The position numbers and the translations under genes are program-made. Positions 38,511 through 47,160 of a stretch of 64,000 nucleotides of DNA are shown piece by piece. The notes below the pieces were generated by a model. The model saw nothing but the letters and a program-made list of their open reading frames with translations, searched no databases and was not told where the DNA came from. The stretch is from MAG-121220-bin8 sp002700465 (lineage in GTDB: Bacteria > Bacteroidota > Bacteroidia > Flavobacteriales > Flavobacteriaceae): positions 62,001-126,000 of the forward strand of contig CALSTO010000003.1 in assembly GCA_943789295.1 (NCBI GenBank), written 5' to 3'. Numbering within the stretch: position 1 is the stretch's first letter; each line of letters starts with the position of its first letter.

Positions 38511-38694
38511 CCCTTTTATCGTTTTTTTTGGTCTTGTTACCCAAATGGGTGTTACAATTTTTTGTTCAGCTTCATTAGGAAAGTATATTGACAGTAATTA
38601 TAATTACGACAAAACCTTTACGGTTAGCTTGACTTTATTAGGAGTTGCGTTGTCGTTTTACATACTTATAAAACAACTAAAAAAAATAAATTAA
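38491..38694 (+). CDS. atpZ: AtpZ/AtpI-like ATP synthase accessory protein
   Basis: A short frame (ending at TAA 38692-38694) encodes two hydrophobic helices separated by a loop: NPFIVFFGLVTQMGVTIFCSASLGKYID and TVSLTLLGVALSFYILIKQLKKIN, the pattern of the AtpZ/AtpI proteins found just before atpB. No ATG is available upstream of the first helix. The frame is closed by a TGA at 38461, so translation must begin at a rare codon (ATT at 38491 or CTG nearby) inside the bactofilin end, or an indel hides the true start. Presumed role: assembly of the c-ring or Mg2+ supply. Confidence 0.7.
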   Translation: MLKKQRNPFIVFFGLVTQMGVTIFCSASLGKYIDSNYNYDKTFTVSLTLLGVALSFYILIKQLKKIN

Positions 38695-38724
38695 TTCTCA
38701 ATAAAATTTCTTCTTTCTTAATTT

Positions 38725-38753
38725 TTGTTTTTTAGTTAATAACCTTACATTTG
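38725..38753 (+). promoter_or_regulatory. Promoter of the atpBEFHAG operon (TTG-N18-TACATTTG)
   Basis: The best full match to the flavobacterial promoter in the window: -33 TTG at 38725-38727, an 18-bp spacer and -7 TACATTTG at 38746-38753. The predicted start gives a leader of about 30 bases before the TTG start of atpB. Confidence 0.6.
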
Positions 38754-38787
38754 CGCACATATTTTAATCCAATAAGCAAGGCTTAAG

Positions 38788-39882
38788 TTGAAAAATTTAA
38801 AACATTCTACAATCATAATACTTACCTTGATTTTTGGGCTAACAATTTCTGCAGCTCCAATCGAAAACGAAACAAAAGACCCTAAAAAAGGAGGAGATCT
38901 TAAAACAGAAATAAAAGAATACATTACGCATCATTTAAAAGACAGCCACTCTTACTCAATTACATCTTGGATTGACAAAGAAACTGGTAAAAAAGTTTAT
39001 ATAGAAATTCCTCTTCCAGTTATTCTTTACGATAAAGGATTTCATTTTTTCATGTCTTCATCCTTAAAACACGGAAAGAAAGTTGTTGAAAGTAACGGAA
39101 ACTATTACAAGTTAAATTATCACGACAGTAAAATATATAAAACCAACAAAGAAGGGGTCTTAGATTACGACAGTGATGATCACCCACTAAACGAAACACC
39201 TCTTGATTTTTCAATAACAAAAAATGTTGCTTCTATTATTATTGTTGCAATTTTAATGTTTTTGTTGTTTTCAGGACTGGCTAAATCATTTGCTAAAAAT
39301 AAAGGGATTTCAAAAGGCTTAGGAAGATTTTTTGAACCAATAATACTCTACATTAGAGATGAAATTGCAATCCCAAATATTGGAGAAAAAAAATATAAAA
39401 ACTATATGAGTTTTTTACTAACGGTTTTTTTCTTTGTTTGGTTTTTAAATATGTTAGGACTAACCCCATTAGGGGTTAACGTAACCGGAAATATAGCAGT
39501 TACTTTTTCGTTAGCGCTTCTTACATTTATAATTACAAACTTCACAGCAAATAAAAGTTATTGGGGACATATTTTTTGGATGCCAGGAGTGCCTGTTCTT
39601 ATAAAAATAGTATTGGCTCCAATAGAACTTTTAGGAGTTTTTATCAAGCCATTTTCACTGCTCATTAGATTATATGCTAATATTCAAGCAGGACACATAG
39701 TGTTATACAGTTTAATTGGGTTGATGTTTATTTTCAAAGGTTATGTTGGCTCAAGTTTATCGTTTGGACTAGCCTTTTTTATCTCGATTATTGAGATTTT
39801 AGTAGCGTTATTACAAGCTTATATTTTCACAATGCTATCAGCATTGTATTTTGGATTTGCAGTTGCGGAGGAGGATCATTAA
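38788..39882 (+). CDS. atpB: ATP synthase F0 subunit a
   Basis: 364 residues. The N-terminal third is a cleavable signal (TIIILTLIFGLTISAA) plus a ~110-residue hydrophilic extension typical of Bacteroidota. The membrane domain follows, with the proton-channel arginine in KPFSLLIRLYANIQAGHIVL and the C-terminal helix FFISIIEILVALLQAYIFTMLSALYFG. TTG start. First gene of the F0F1 operon; atpD and atpC are not in the window, as is normal for the group. Confidence 0.95.
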   Translation: MKNLKHSTIIILTLIFGLTISAAPIENETKDPKKGGDLKTEIKEYITHHLKDSHSYSITSWIDKETGKKVYIEIPLPVILYDKGFHFFMSSSLKHGKKVVESNGNYYKLNYHDSKIYKTNKEGVLDYDSDDHPLNETPLDFSITKNVASIIIVAILMFLLFSGLAKSFAKNKGISKGLGRFFEPIILYIRDEIAIPNIGEKKYKNYMSFLLTVFFFVWFLNMLGLTPLGVNVTGNIAVTFSLALLTFIITNFTANKSYWGHIFWMPGVPVLIKIVLAPIELLGVFIKPFSLLIRLYANIQAGHIVLYSLIGLMFIFKGYVGSSLSFGLAFFISIIEILVALLQAYIFTMLSALYFGFAVAEEDH

Positions 39883-39912
39883 AAAAGAATGTTTAATTAA
39901 AATTATATAAAT

Positions 39913-40104
39913 ATGGAAATACCAGTAATCGTAGGTGGAGGATTAGTAGTAATTGGAGTTGGAATTGGAATCGGACTGACGGGAAAGGGAGCTATGGAAG
40001 CTATCGGACGTCAGCCAGATGCTAGTGGAAAAATTCAAGTTGCTGCTCTTATTTTGGCTGCCCTTGTTGAAGGTATAGGCTTTGCTGCACTTTTTGCACT
40101 ATAG
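39913..40104 (+). CDS. atpE: ATP synthase F0 subunit c
   Basis: 63 residues forming the hairpin of two helices that makes the rotor ring. The polar loop AIGRQPDASGKIQ and the ion-carrying glutamate in AALVEGIGFAAL are visible. The residue after the glutamate is Gly, not the Thr/Ser expected of Na+-binding rings, so proton coupling is likely. It is separated from atpF by 77 bp containing a very strong hairpin. Confidence 0.95.
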   Translation: MEIPVIVGGGLVVIGVGIGIGLTGKGAMEAIGRQPDASGKIQVAALILAALVEGIGFAALFAL

Positions 40105-40107
40105 TCA

Positions 40108-40167
40108 ATTATCAAAACTTTTTACAGCACAGCCGACCCAGCGAAAGCGTGCTGTAAAAAGATAATT
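40108..40167 (+). promoter_or_regulatory. Strong intercistronic hairpin between atpE and atpF
   Basis: CTTTTTACAGCAC at 40118-40130 pairs perfectly over 13 bp with GTGCTGTAAAAAG at 40149-40161 around an 18-base loop. The flanks AATTAT and ATAATT can extend it after a bulge. It ends 20 bases before the atpF ATG. It may stabilise atpE mRNA or reduce downstream expression, matching the need for many c subunits per complex; a role as attenuator is also possible. Confidence 0.75.
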
Positions 40168-40181
40168 TAAATAACTAAAAA

Positions 40182-40682
40182 ATGGAAAAACTAATAACAG
40201 AATTTTCGATTGGTTTGTTTTTTTGGCAAACAGTTATATTCATTTTCTTAATCCTATTACTTAAGAAATTTGCTTGGAAGCCTATTTTGGATGCAGTAAA
40301 CGAAAGAGAAGAAGGAATAAAAAACGCATTGCTTTCTGCAGAAAAGGCTAAAGAAGAAATGGCTTCTTTACAATCAGATAATGAAGAAACCTTAAAAAAA
40401 GCTAGATCTGAAAGAGATTCTCTCTTAAAGGAAGCAAGAGAAATTAAACAACAGCTAATTGATGAGGCTAAAAGTGAAGCCAAAAATGAAGCTAAAAAAA
40501 TTATTTCTCAAGCTCAAGAAACTATTCAAAATGAAAAAAATGCCGCTATAGTCGATTTAAAAAATCAAGTAGCAGGACTTTCAATTGATATTGCTGAAAA
40601 AGTTTTAAAAGAAAAATTATCTGATGATAAAGCTCAGATGAAATTGGTTAAAGATCTTGTTAAAGAAGTTACATTAAAATAA
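40182..40682 (+). CDS. atpF: ATP synthase F0 subunit b
   Basis: 166 residues: one N-terminal membrane helix (FFWQTVIFIFLILLLKKFAWKPIL) and a long charged coiled-coil (EKAKEEMASLQSDNEETLKKARSERD...) forming the peripheral stalk, with the GLSIDIAEKVLKEKLSDD end that meets delta and F1. Its stop is immediately followed by the atpH ATG. Confidence 0.95.
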   Translation: MEKLITEFSIGLFFWQTVIFIFLILLLKKFAWKPILDAVNEREEGIKNALLSAEKAKEEMASLQSDNEETLKKARSERDSLLKEAREIKQQLIDEAKSEAKNEAKKIISQAQETIQNEKNAAIVDLKNQVAGLSIDIAEKVLKEKLSDDKAQMKLVKDLVKEVTLK

Positions 40683-41237
40683 ATGAAAACAAACAGAGCT
40701 GCAATTCGTTATGCTAAGGCGTTAATTCTAGAATCTATTGAAAAAGACAATCTAGAGTCGATGTATTCCGATATGCAAATAGTTCTTAATACATTTAAAG
40801 AAAATGAAAACTTACAATCTTTAGCTGAAAGCAGAGTTGTTAAGAACAGTATTAAATTAAGCACACTTAATTTAATATTTAAAGATCTTAGCAAACTTTC
40901 TATTAGCTTAATCAATGTTCTTTCAGAAAATAACAGAATTGATCTTTTAGAGATTATATCTTTTAAGTTTATTGAATTATACAAAGAACACAAAGGAATT
41001 CAATCGGCACTAGTAACAACTGCGGTTCCTTTAGACGAAGAGATGAAATCTCACGTATTAGAAATTATTTCTAAACTAACTAATAAGAATACAATTTTAA
41101 CGAATAAAATAGACAATAGTCTAATTGGGGGGTTTGTATTAAGATTAGGAGATATTGAATATAATGCTAGTTTTAAAAACAAACTTAAAACTATAAAACA
41201 AGAATTTACAAAAAATACTAATTTATCAACATCATAG
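40683..41237 (+). CDS. atpH: ATP synthase F1 subunit delta
   Basis: 184 residues. The N-terminal helical domain (AAIRYAKALILESIEKDN) binds the top of the alpha subunits, and the C-terminal part has KIDNSLIGGFVLRLGDIEYNASFKNKLKTIK, the conserved delta signature. It sits between atpF (no gap) and atpA (3-bp gap). Confidence 0.94.
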   Translation: MKTNRAAIRYAKALILESIEKDNLESMYSDMQIVLNTFKENENLQSLAESRVVKNSIKLSTLNLIFKDLSKLSISLINVLSENNRIDLLEIISFKFIELYKEHKGIQSALVTTAVPLDEEMKSHVLEIISKLTNKNTILTNKIDNSLIGGFVLRLGDIEYNASFKNKLKTIKQEFTKNTNLSTS

Positions 41238-41240
41238 ATT

Positions 41241-42815
41241 ATGTCACAAATTAAACCTGCTGAAGTTTCAGCAATACTTAAAAAACAATTAACAGGATTA
41301 GACGCTTCTGCTTCGTTAGACGAAGTTGGAACAGTATTACAAGTAGGTGATGGAATTGCCAGAGTTTACGGATTATCCAATGTTCAGTACGGCGAACTAG
41401 TTCAGTTTGATTCTGGACTTGAGGGAATTGTACTTAACCTTGAAGAAGATAATGTAGGAGTTGTTTTGCTCGGTCCTTCTAAAGAAATTAGTGAAGGTGA
41501 TACTGTAAAAAGAACACAAAGAATTGCTTCTATTAATGTTGGAGAAAAAATAGTAGGAAGGGTTGTAAACGCACTTGGGAAACCTATTGATGGCAAAGGA
41601 AATATTGAAGGTAAATTATATGAAATGCCTCTTGAAAGAAAAGCTCCTGGTGTTATTTTTAGACAGCCAGTAAATGAGCCATTACAGACAGGTATAAAAT
41701 CTATTGACGCAATGATTCCCGTTGGCCGTGGACAAAGAGAATTAGTAATTGGCGATAGACAAACCGGAAAAACAACTGTTTGTATTGATACAATTTTAAA
41801 TCAGAAAGAATTTTATGATGCTGGAGAGCCTGTTTATTGTATTTATGTTGCTATTGGGCAAAAGGCATCAACAGTTGCAGGAATTGCAAAAACTCTTGAA
41901 GACAAAGGCGCTATGGCTTACACTACTATTGTAGCTGCTAACGCTTCAGATCCTGCACCAATGCAAGTTTACGCTCCTTTTGCTGGAGCTGCAATTGGAG
42001 AATATTTTAGAGACACAGGACGACCTGCACTTATTATATATGATGATTTATCAAAACAAGCTGTAGCATATCGTGAAGTGTCACTTTTATTAAGAAGACC
42101 ACCAGGTAGAGAAGCTTACCCTGGAGATGTTTTCTATTTACACTCAAGATTATTAGAAAGATCTTCTAAAGTAATAGCAGATGATGCAATTGCAAAAGAC
42201 ATGAACGATTTACCTTCTTCTTTAAAATCTGTGGTAAAAGGAGGCGGATCTTTAACTGCGTTACCAATTATTGAAACACAAGCGGGAGATGTTTCTGCCT
42301 ATATTCCAACTAATGTAATTTCCATTACTGATGGTCAAATATTTTTGGAATCTAACCTTTTCAATTCTGGTGTAAGGCCAGCAATTAACGTTGGTATATC
42401 AGTTTCAAGGGTTGGTGGTTCTGCTCAGATCAAGGCCATGAAAAAAGTATCAGGAACGCTAAAATTAGATCAAGCTCAGTTTAGAGAACTTGAAGCTTTT
42501 GCTAAATTCGGATCTGATTTAGACGACGCTACATTAAATGTTATAGAAAAAGGAAAAAGAAATGTAGAAATTTTAAAACAAGCACAAAACGATCCGTTTA
42601 CTGTTGAGGATCAAGTAGCAATTATTTTTGCAGGTTCAAAAAATTTACTTAGAAAAGTTCCTGTTAATAAGGTAAAAGAATTTGAACGAAAATATATTGA
42701 CTTTTTAAATGCAAAACATAAAAAGACAATGGAGACAATTAAATCAGGAAAATTAACTGATGATGTTATAAGCGTTTTAACTAAGGCTGCCGATGAACTA
42801 AGCTCTACCTATTAA
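41241..42815 (+). CDS. atpA: ATP synthase F1 subunit alpha
   Basis: 524 residues, intact. Visible: the beta-barrel crown with VQYGELVQF, the P-loop GDRQTGKTTV near residue 173, the catalytic-interface REVSLLLRRPPGREAYPGD with the arginine finger region, and the alpha signature PAINVGISVSRVGGSAQ. It forms the non-catalytic nucleotide sites of the F1 head; its beta partner (atpD) is encoded elsewhere. Confidence 0.97.
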   Translation: MSQIKPAEVSAILKKQLTGLDASASLDEVGTVLQVGDGIARVYGLSNVQYGELVQFDSGLEGIVLNLEEDNVGVVLLGPSKEISEGDTVKRTQRIASINVGEKIVGRVVNALGKPIDGKGNIEGKLYEMPLERKAPGVIFRQPVNEPLQTGIKSIDAMIPVGRGQRELVIGDRQTGKTTVCIDTILNQKEFYDAGEPVYCIYVAIGQKASTVAGIAKTLEDKGAMAYTTIVAANASDPAPMQVYAPFAGAAIGEYFRDTGRPALIIYDDLSKQAVAYREVSLLLRRPPGREAYPGDVFYLHSRLLERSSKVIADDAIAKDMNDLPSSLKSVVKGGGSLTALPIIETQAGDVSAYIPTNVISITDGQIFLESNLFNSGVRPAINVGISVSRVGGSAQIKAMKKVSGTLKLDQAQFRELEAFAKFGSDLDDATLNVIEKGKRNVEILKQAQNDPFTVEDQVAIIFAGSKNLLRKVPVNKVKEFERKYIDFLNAKHKKTMETIKSGKLTDDVISVLTKAADELSSTY

Positions 42816-42826
42816 AAGAATAATTA

Positions 42827-43687
42827 ATGGCAAATCTTAAAGAAATTAGAATTAGAATTGGGTCTGTGTCTTCAACGATGCAGATAACTAGTGCTATGAA
42901 AATGGTTTCTGCAGCTAAATTAAAAAAAGCTCAAGATGCTATTACTGCAATGAGACCTTACTCAAACAAGCTTTCAGAACTAATGCAAAGTTTCAGTGGA
43001 GCTAGCGGCGGCGGCGGTAAATCTTACACAGAAAACCGAACACTCAAGAAAGTTTTAGCTGTAGTTATAAGCTCTAACAGAGGATTGTGTGGCGCTTTTA
43101 ATGCAAACATAGCAAAGGAAGCATTGGTGTTTAAGTCAAAAGAGAAATTTAAAAACTCACAAATTGATTTTCTAACAATTGGGAAAAAAATTAATGATAC
43201 CCTTTCCAAAACTGAAACAATAATTCAAAACGATAGTGACGTTTTTGAAGAATTAAACTATGATAACGTTGGTAAAATTGCGGATGAATTAATGAATCGT
43301 TTTATTTCCAACGACTACGATCACATAGAAATCATATACAACTCATTTAAAAATGCTGCAACTCAGATAATTAAATCCGAACAGTTTTTACCTATTCCTC
43401 TAAAAGAAAATGAAGGATCAGATAATTTAGATTATATTTTTGAACCTTCGCTTGAAAGTATTGCAAATACTTTAATTCCTAAATCTTTAAAAATTCAATT
43501 GTTTAAAGCGATTAGAGATTCTTTTGCAAGTGAACACGGAGCAAGAATGACAGCAATGCATAAAGCTACTGATAATGCCTCTGAACTTAGAGACGAACTT
43601 AAGCTTACTTACAACAAAGCAAGACAAGCCTCAATTACAAACGAAATATTAGAAATTGTTGGTGGAGCAGAAGCTTTAAACAACTAG
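42827..43687 (+). CDS. atpG: ATP synthase F1 subunit gamma
   Basis: 286 residues. N-terminal helix NLKEIRIRIGSVSSTMQITSAMKMVSAAKL and C-terminal helix SEHGARMTAMHKATDNASELRDELKLTYNKARQASITNEILEIVGGAEAL form the coiled-coil rotor shaft. A central Rossmann-like domain includes VVISSNRGLCGAFNANI. A Gly-Ala-Ser-Gly-Gly-Gly insertion near residue 57 is a local feature. It is the last gene of the operon; dut follows after 24 bp. Confidence 0.96.
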   Translation: MANLKEIRIRIGSVSSTMQITSAMKMVSAAKLKKAQDAITAMRPYSNKLSELMQSFSGASGGGGKSYTENRTLKKVLAVVISSNRGLCGAFNANIAKEALVFKSKEKFKNSQIDFLTIGKKINDTLSKTETIIQNDSDVFEELNYDNVGKIADELMNRFISNDYDHIEIIYNSFKNAATQIIKSEQFLPIPLKENEGSDNLDYIFEPSLESIANTLIPKSLKIQLFKAIRDSFASEHGARMTAMHKATDNASELRDELKLTYNKARQASITNEILEIVGGAEALNN

Positions 43688-43711
43688 AATAAGATTACTG
43701 TTTTATCAATT

Positions 43712-44146
43712 ATGGCATTAAAAATAGTTAATAAGTCGAATAATAAACTCCCAGAATATGAAACTGAACTTTCAGCCGGAATGGACGTTAGAGCATTTAT
43801 TGAGAACCCAATAAACTTAAAACCATTAGAGCGAACACTTGTAAAAACGGGGCTATATGTAGAATTAGAGAAAGGATTTGAAATTCAAGTTAGACCAAGA
43901 AGCGGTTTAGCTCTTAAAAAAGGAATAACTGTATTAAACTCTCCTGGGACAATTGACGCAGATTACAGAGGTGAAATAGGTATTATACTTATTAATCTTT
44001 CAAAAGAAAATTTTATTATTAATTCAGGAGATAGAATAGCTCAGCTTGTAGTCTGCAAGTATGAACAACCAATAATAAAACTTAGTGATTCTCTAGGGGA
44101 AACCAAAAGAGGTAAAAAAGGATTTGGAAGCACAGGCGTAAATTAA
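43712..44146 (+). CDS. dut: dUTP diphosphatase
   Basis: 144 residues of the trimeric dUTPase, which removes dUTP and supplies dUMP. All five motifs are visible: AGMDVRAF (1), RPRSGLALKKG (2), GTIDADYRGEIGIILIN (3), GDRIAQLVV (4) and the P-loop-like C-terminal RGKKGFGSTG (5). Starts 24 bp after atpG, 5 bp before the nucleotidyltransferase gene. Confidence 0.96.
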   Translation: MALKIVNKSNNKLPEYETELSAGMDVRAFIENPINLKPLERTLVKTGLYVELEKGFEIQVRPRSGLALKKGITVLNSPGTIDADYRGEIGIILINLSKENFIINSGDRIAQLVVCKYEQPIIKLSDSLGETKRGKKGFGSTGVN

Positions 44147-44151
44147 ACATT

Positions 44152-45168
44152 ATGAAGCTAATAATTCCTATGGCCGGCAGAGGATCTAGATTAAGGCCTC
44201 ATACTTTTACAACCGCAAAACCACTTGTTAAAATAGCTGGCAAGAGTATTTTAGCTCAATTAATAAAAGATGCTGTCAAGATGATTGATGAACCTGTTGA
44301 AGAAATGGCTTTTATAGTTGGAGACGAATCTTTTTTTGGAGATCAAATTATTCAAGAGCTAAAATTATTAGCAAAAAAGTACAATTCAATCGCTACAATC
44401 TACAGACAGCTTAACCCTCTTGGAACTGGTCATGCAATTATGTGTGCAGAAAAATCTTTAAGCGGAAAAGCTCTAATAATTTATCCAGACACATTAATAA
44501 AAACTAATGAGCCTTTTGATAAGGAAGCAGATGCTGTTATATGGACAAAGGAGGTTGAGAATCCTGAAGCTTATGGAGTTGTTAAATTAAATGAAAAAGG
44601 TAACGTCACTGCTTTGGTGGAAAAACCTACTGAATTCGTTTCAAACCTTGCCGTTATCGGTCTTTATTATTTTAAAGAAATTTCACAACTCAAAAATCAA
44701 CTTCAAAAAGTTATTGAAGAAAATTTAATGAACTCAGGTGAATATCAAATTAATGACGGGCTATTAAAGATGATGAGTAATGGAAAAACATTTAAAGTTG
44801 GGAAAGTATCAGCATGGCTAGATTGTGGAAATGTTAAAAGCTCAATTAACTCCAACAAAGAAATGCTTAATTTTCATAATAATGATAAATTAGAGTTGAT
44901 TTCAAGTAATATTAAATTAATTAATTCAAATATTATTGAGCCAGTATTTATTGGTGAAAATGTAATTATTACAAACTCAACTGTAGGGCCACATGTGTCA
45001 ATATATAAAGACACTAACATCTCTAATTCCAAACTAGTAAACTCTATAATCGGAGAGAATTCGGAAATACTAAATGCTGACATTAAAGGCTCTATGATTG
45101 GTAATAATTGTAAATATAACGGCAATTATAAATCTATAAATATTGGAGATTTCAGCGAGTTGATTTAA
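44152..45168 (+). CDS. Sugar-1-phosphate nucleotidyltransferase
   Basis: 338 residues. The N-terminal nucleotidyltransferase signature IIPMAGRGSRLRPHTFTTAKPLVKIAGK, the GTGHAIMCAE and IIYPDTLIKT active-site segments, and VEKPTEFVSNLAVIGLYYF indicate transfer of a nucleotide to a sugar-1-phosphate. The C-terminus has hexapeptide-type left-handed beta-helix turns (VFIGENVIITNSTVGPHVSI, IIGENSEILNADIKGSMIG). Sugar specificity (glucose/mannose-1-phosphate; dTTP, UTP or GTP) is not certain. Likely feeds surface-glycan synthesis. Confidence 0.87.
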   Translation: MKLIIPMAGRGSRLRPHTFTTAKPLVKIAGKSILAQLIKDAVKMIDEPVEEMAFIVGDESFFGDQIIQELKLLAKKYNSIATIYRQLNPLGTGHAIMCAEKSLSGKALIIYPDTLIKTNEPFDKEADAVIWTKEVENPEAYGVVKLNEKGNVTALVEKPTEFVSNLAVIGLYYFKEISQLKNQLQKVIEENLMNSGEYQINDGLLKMMSNGKTFKVGKVSAWLDCGNVKSSINSNKEMLNFHNNDKLELISSNIKLINSNIIEPVFIGENVIITNSTVGPHVSIYKDTNISNSKLVNSIIGENSEILNADIKGSMIGNNCKYNGNYKSINIGDFSELI

Positions 45169-45177
45169 CTTGCTGTA

Positions 45178-45936
45178 ATGAGAAAAATAATTTTTGTCTT
45201 TTTTCTATTTATATCTAGCTGTAATTTAACTAAGAGCTCAAGCTCAAGTGCAGCTTTAAAAAAAATACCAACAAAAATTTTAAAAGAAAAAATAGAAAAC
45301 AATAAAACTAAATTTTCTTATTTAATGTTGCGTTCACAAGCAACGATTGTCAATAACGGATCTACAAATCAATTTAATCTTTCAATTAGATTAAAAAATC
45401 AGGAAAAAATTTTAATAAGCGGGTCTCTTTTAATTCCACTATTTAAGGGATTGCTTTCTAAAAATGATTTTGCATTTTACGAAAAGCTTAACAAATCCTT
45501 TTATAACGGTAATTACGATTATATCTCAGATTTGTTAAACTTTGATTTTTCATTAAGCTCATTTCAAAATTTAATTACTGGGAAACCTATTGTTAATTTA
45601 GAAAATCAAAAATTAAAGCAAAGTTTTGAAAACAAAAACTATGTGTTAAGTTCATACGACAGAAAATCTAAACTGTATCAAATGTATTATTTTGAGCCCC
45701 TTACATTCAATTTAAAAAAACAGGTTCTCACAGATAAAAATAATAAAAGACTAACAATCGAATATCGAGATTACAAGGTAATTGAAAATAATTTTTTGCC
45801 ACAAAAAATTATAATAATCACAAAAAATAACGATAAGGAATTAAAAATAAGTCTCAATTCTAAAATCAGAAGAATTAATGAAAAAATTTCTTTTCCATTT
45901 AAAATACCTAACGGATATAAAAAGCTTCGATTATGA
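45178..45936 (+). CDS. DUF4292 family lipoprotein
   Basis: 252 residues with a lipoprotein signal (IIFVFFLFISSC, Cys ~16) and a body rich in amphipathic strands (LMLRSQATIVNNGSTNQFNLSIRLKNQEKILISGSLLIPLFKGLLS), similar to LolA/LolB-like half-barrel proteins of the Bacteroidota DUF4292 family. The exact function is unproven; outer-membrane lipid or lipoprotein handling is a plausible inference. Its last 4 bases overlap the EnvC-like gene. Confidence 0.82.
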   Translation: MRKIIFVFFLFISSCNLTKSSSSSAALKKIPTKILKEKIENNKTKFSYLMLRSQATIVNNGSTNQFNLSIRLKNQEKILISGSLLIPLFKGLLSKNDFAFYEKLNKSFYNGNYDYISDLLNFDFSLSSFQNLITGKPIVNLENQKLKQSFENKNYVLSSYDRKSKLYQMYYFEPLTFNLKKQVLTDKNNKRLTIEYRDYKVIENNFLPQKIIIITKNNDKELKISLNSKIRRINEKISFPFKIPNGYKKLRL

Positions 45937-47159
45937 ATTTTGTGAAAGCCCTGCAGTGTTCACTATTAATAGCTATCATAATAAGCTTCGATTCCTTACA
46001 TGCTCAAAAATCTACACAAAAACAATTAGAAGAAAAAAAAGCCCTTTTAAACAAGGAATTAAAAGTAATAAACGCTTTACTTTTTACTAATAAACAAAAA
46101 AAAACAGCTGTATTTAATGATGTTGAAAATTTAAATTATAAGATAGAAAGAAAGCAAGAACTAATTAAACTTACAAATCAGCAAATAAATTTGTTAAATC
46201 TTGAGATAGATATAAATTCCGAATCTTTAGAAAAACTTGAGACTGACCTTTTTGAAGTAAAGGAGGCTTATAAAGAAATGATTATAAAATCTTTTAAATC
46301 TAAATCAGGGAAAAACAGATTAATGTTTATTCTTTCTTCCGAAACTTTCTTTCAAGCACTAAAACGCACTCAGTACATAAAGCAATATTCAATATTCAGA
46401 AAAAATCAGGCCAAAAAAATAGAATTAATCTCTAAACAGCTTAACGAATTAAAAAAAGAACTGCTTTATAAAAGAGATATAAAAACAGATTTACTAACAA
46501 AAAATAGATCAACTCAAAAAACATTAGAGCTGGAAAAAAAAGAAGCAAATAATATAGCTTATAAACTAAGAAATCAAGAAAAAAAATACAAAAGGAATAT
46601 TTTAGCCAAACAAAAAGAAAGTCAAAAAATAGATAAGGAAATAGACAAGTTAATTAGAGAAGCTATCGCTAGATCAAACAAAAGCAAATCAATTAAAAAC
46701 TCCAAAAGCTTTACATTGACACCAGAAGCCAAAGCTTTGGCAAAAAAGTTTGAATCAAACAAAGGGAAATTGCCATGGCCGGTTTCAAGGGGGGTTGTCA
46801 TTCAAAAGTTTGGAACACAGCCTCATCCTGTGGTAAAAACAGCTAAAATAAAAAGTAATGGAATTGTAATCGCAACAGAAAAATCTCAAAAGGTAAAAAC
46901 TATTTTTGAAGGCAGCGTACTTTCAGTTCTACAGTTTAGAGGAAGTAATCCAACTGTATTGATTCAGCACGGAAACTACATAACAGCATATAAAAACCTT
47001 TCCAAAGTATTTGTTAACAAAGGAGATAAGGTGAGTTCTAATCAATATATTGGCGAAGTTTTTACGAATTCTTCAACAGGAAAATCATCTATTCAGTTTA
47101 GTATATTTCAAAAAACTACCGCACTAAACCCTTTGTCATGGATTTTAAGAATGAATTAA
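45933..47159 (+). CDS. EnvC-like murein hydrolase activator (degenerate LytM domain)
   Basis: 408 residues: a signal peptide (LLIAIIISFDSLHA), ~230 residues of coiled coil (QKQLEEKKALLNKELKVINALL...), and a C-terminal M23/LytM domain. Zinc ligands are missing: the HxxxD position reads SNGIVIAT and the HxH position reads IQFSIFQ. It therefore cannot be a hydrolase and should act as an activator of amidases in cell division, like EnvC. Convergent with ribE with a 1-bp gap. Confidence 0.87.
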   Translation: MNFVKALQCSLLIAIIISFDSLHAQKSTQKQLEEKKALLNKELKVINALLFTNKQKKTAVFNDVENLNYKIERKQELIKLTNQQINLLNLEIDINSESLEKLETDLFEVKEAYKEMIIKSFKSKSGKNRLMFILSSETFFQALKRTQYIKQYSIFRKNQAKKIELISKQLNELKKELLYKRDIKTDLLTKNRSTQKTLELEKKEANNIAYKLRNQEKKYKRNILAKQKESQKIDKEIDKLIREAIARSNKSKSIKNSKSFTLTPEAKALAKKFESNKGKLPWPVSRGVVIQKFGTQPHPVVKTAKIKSNGIVIATEKSQKVKTIFEGSVLSVLQFRGSNPTVLIQHGNYITAYKNLSKVFVNKGDKVSSNQYIGEVFTNSSTGKSSIQFSIFQKTTALNPLSWILRMN

Positions 47160-47160
47160 A

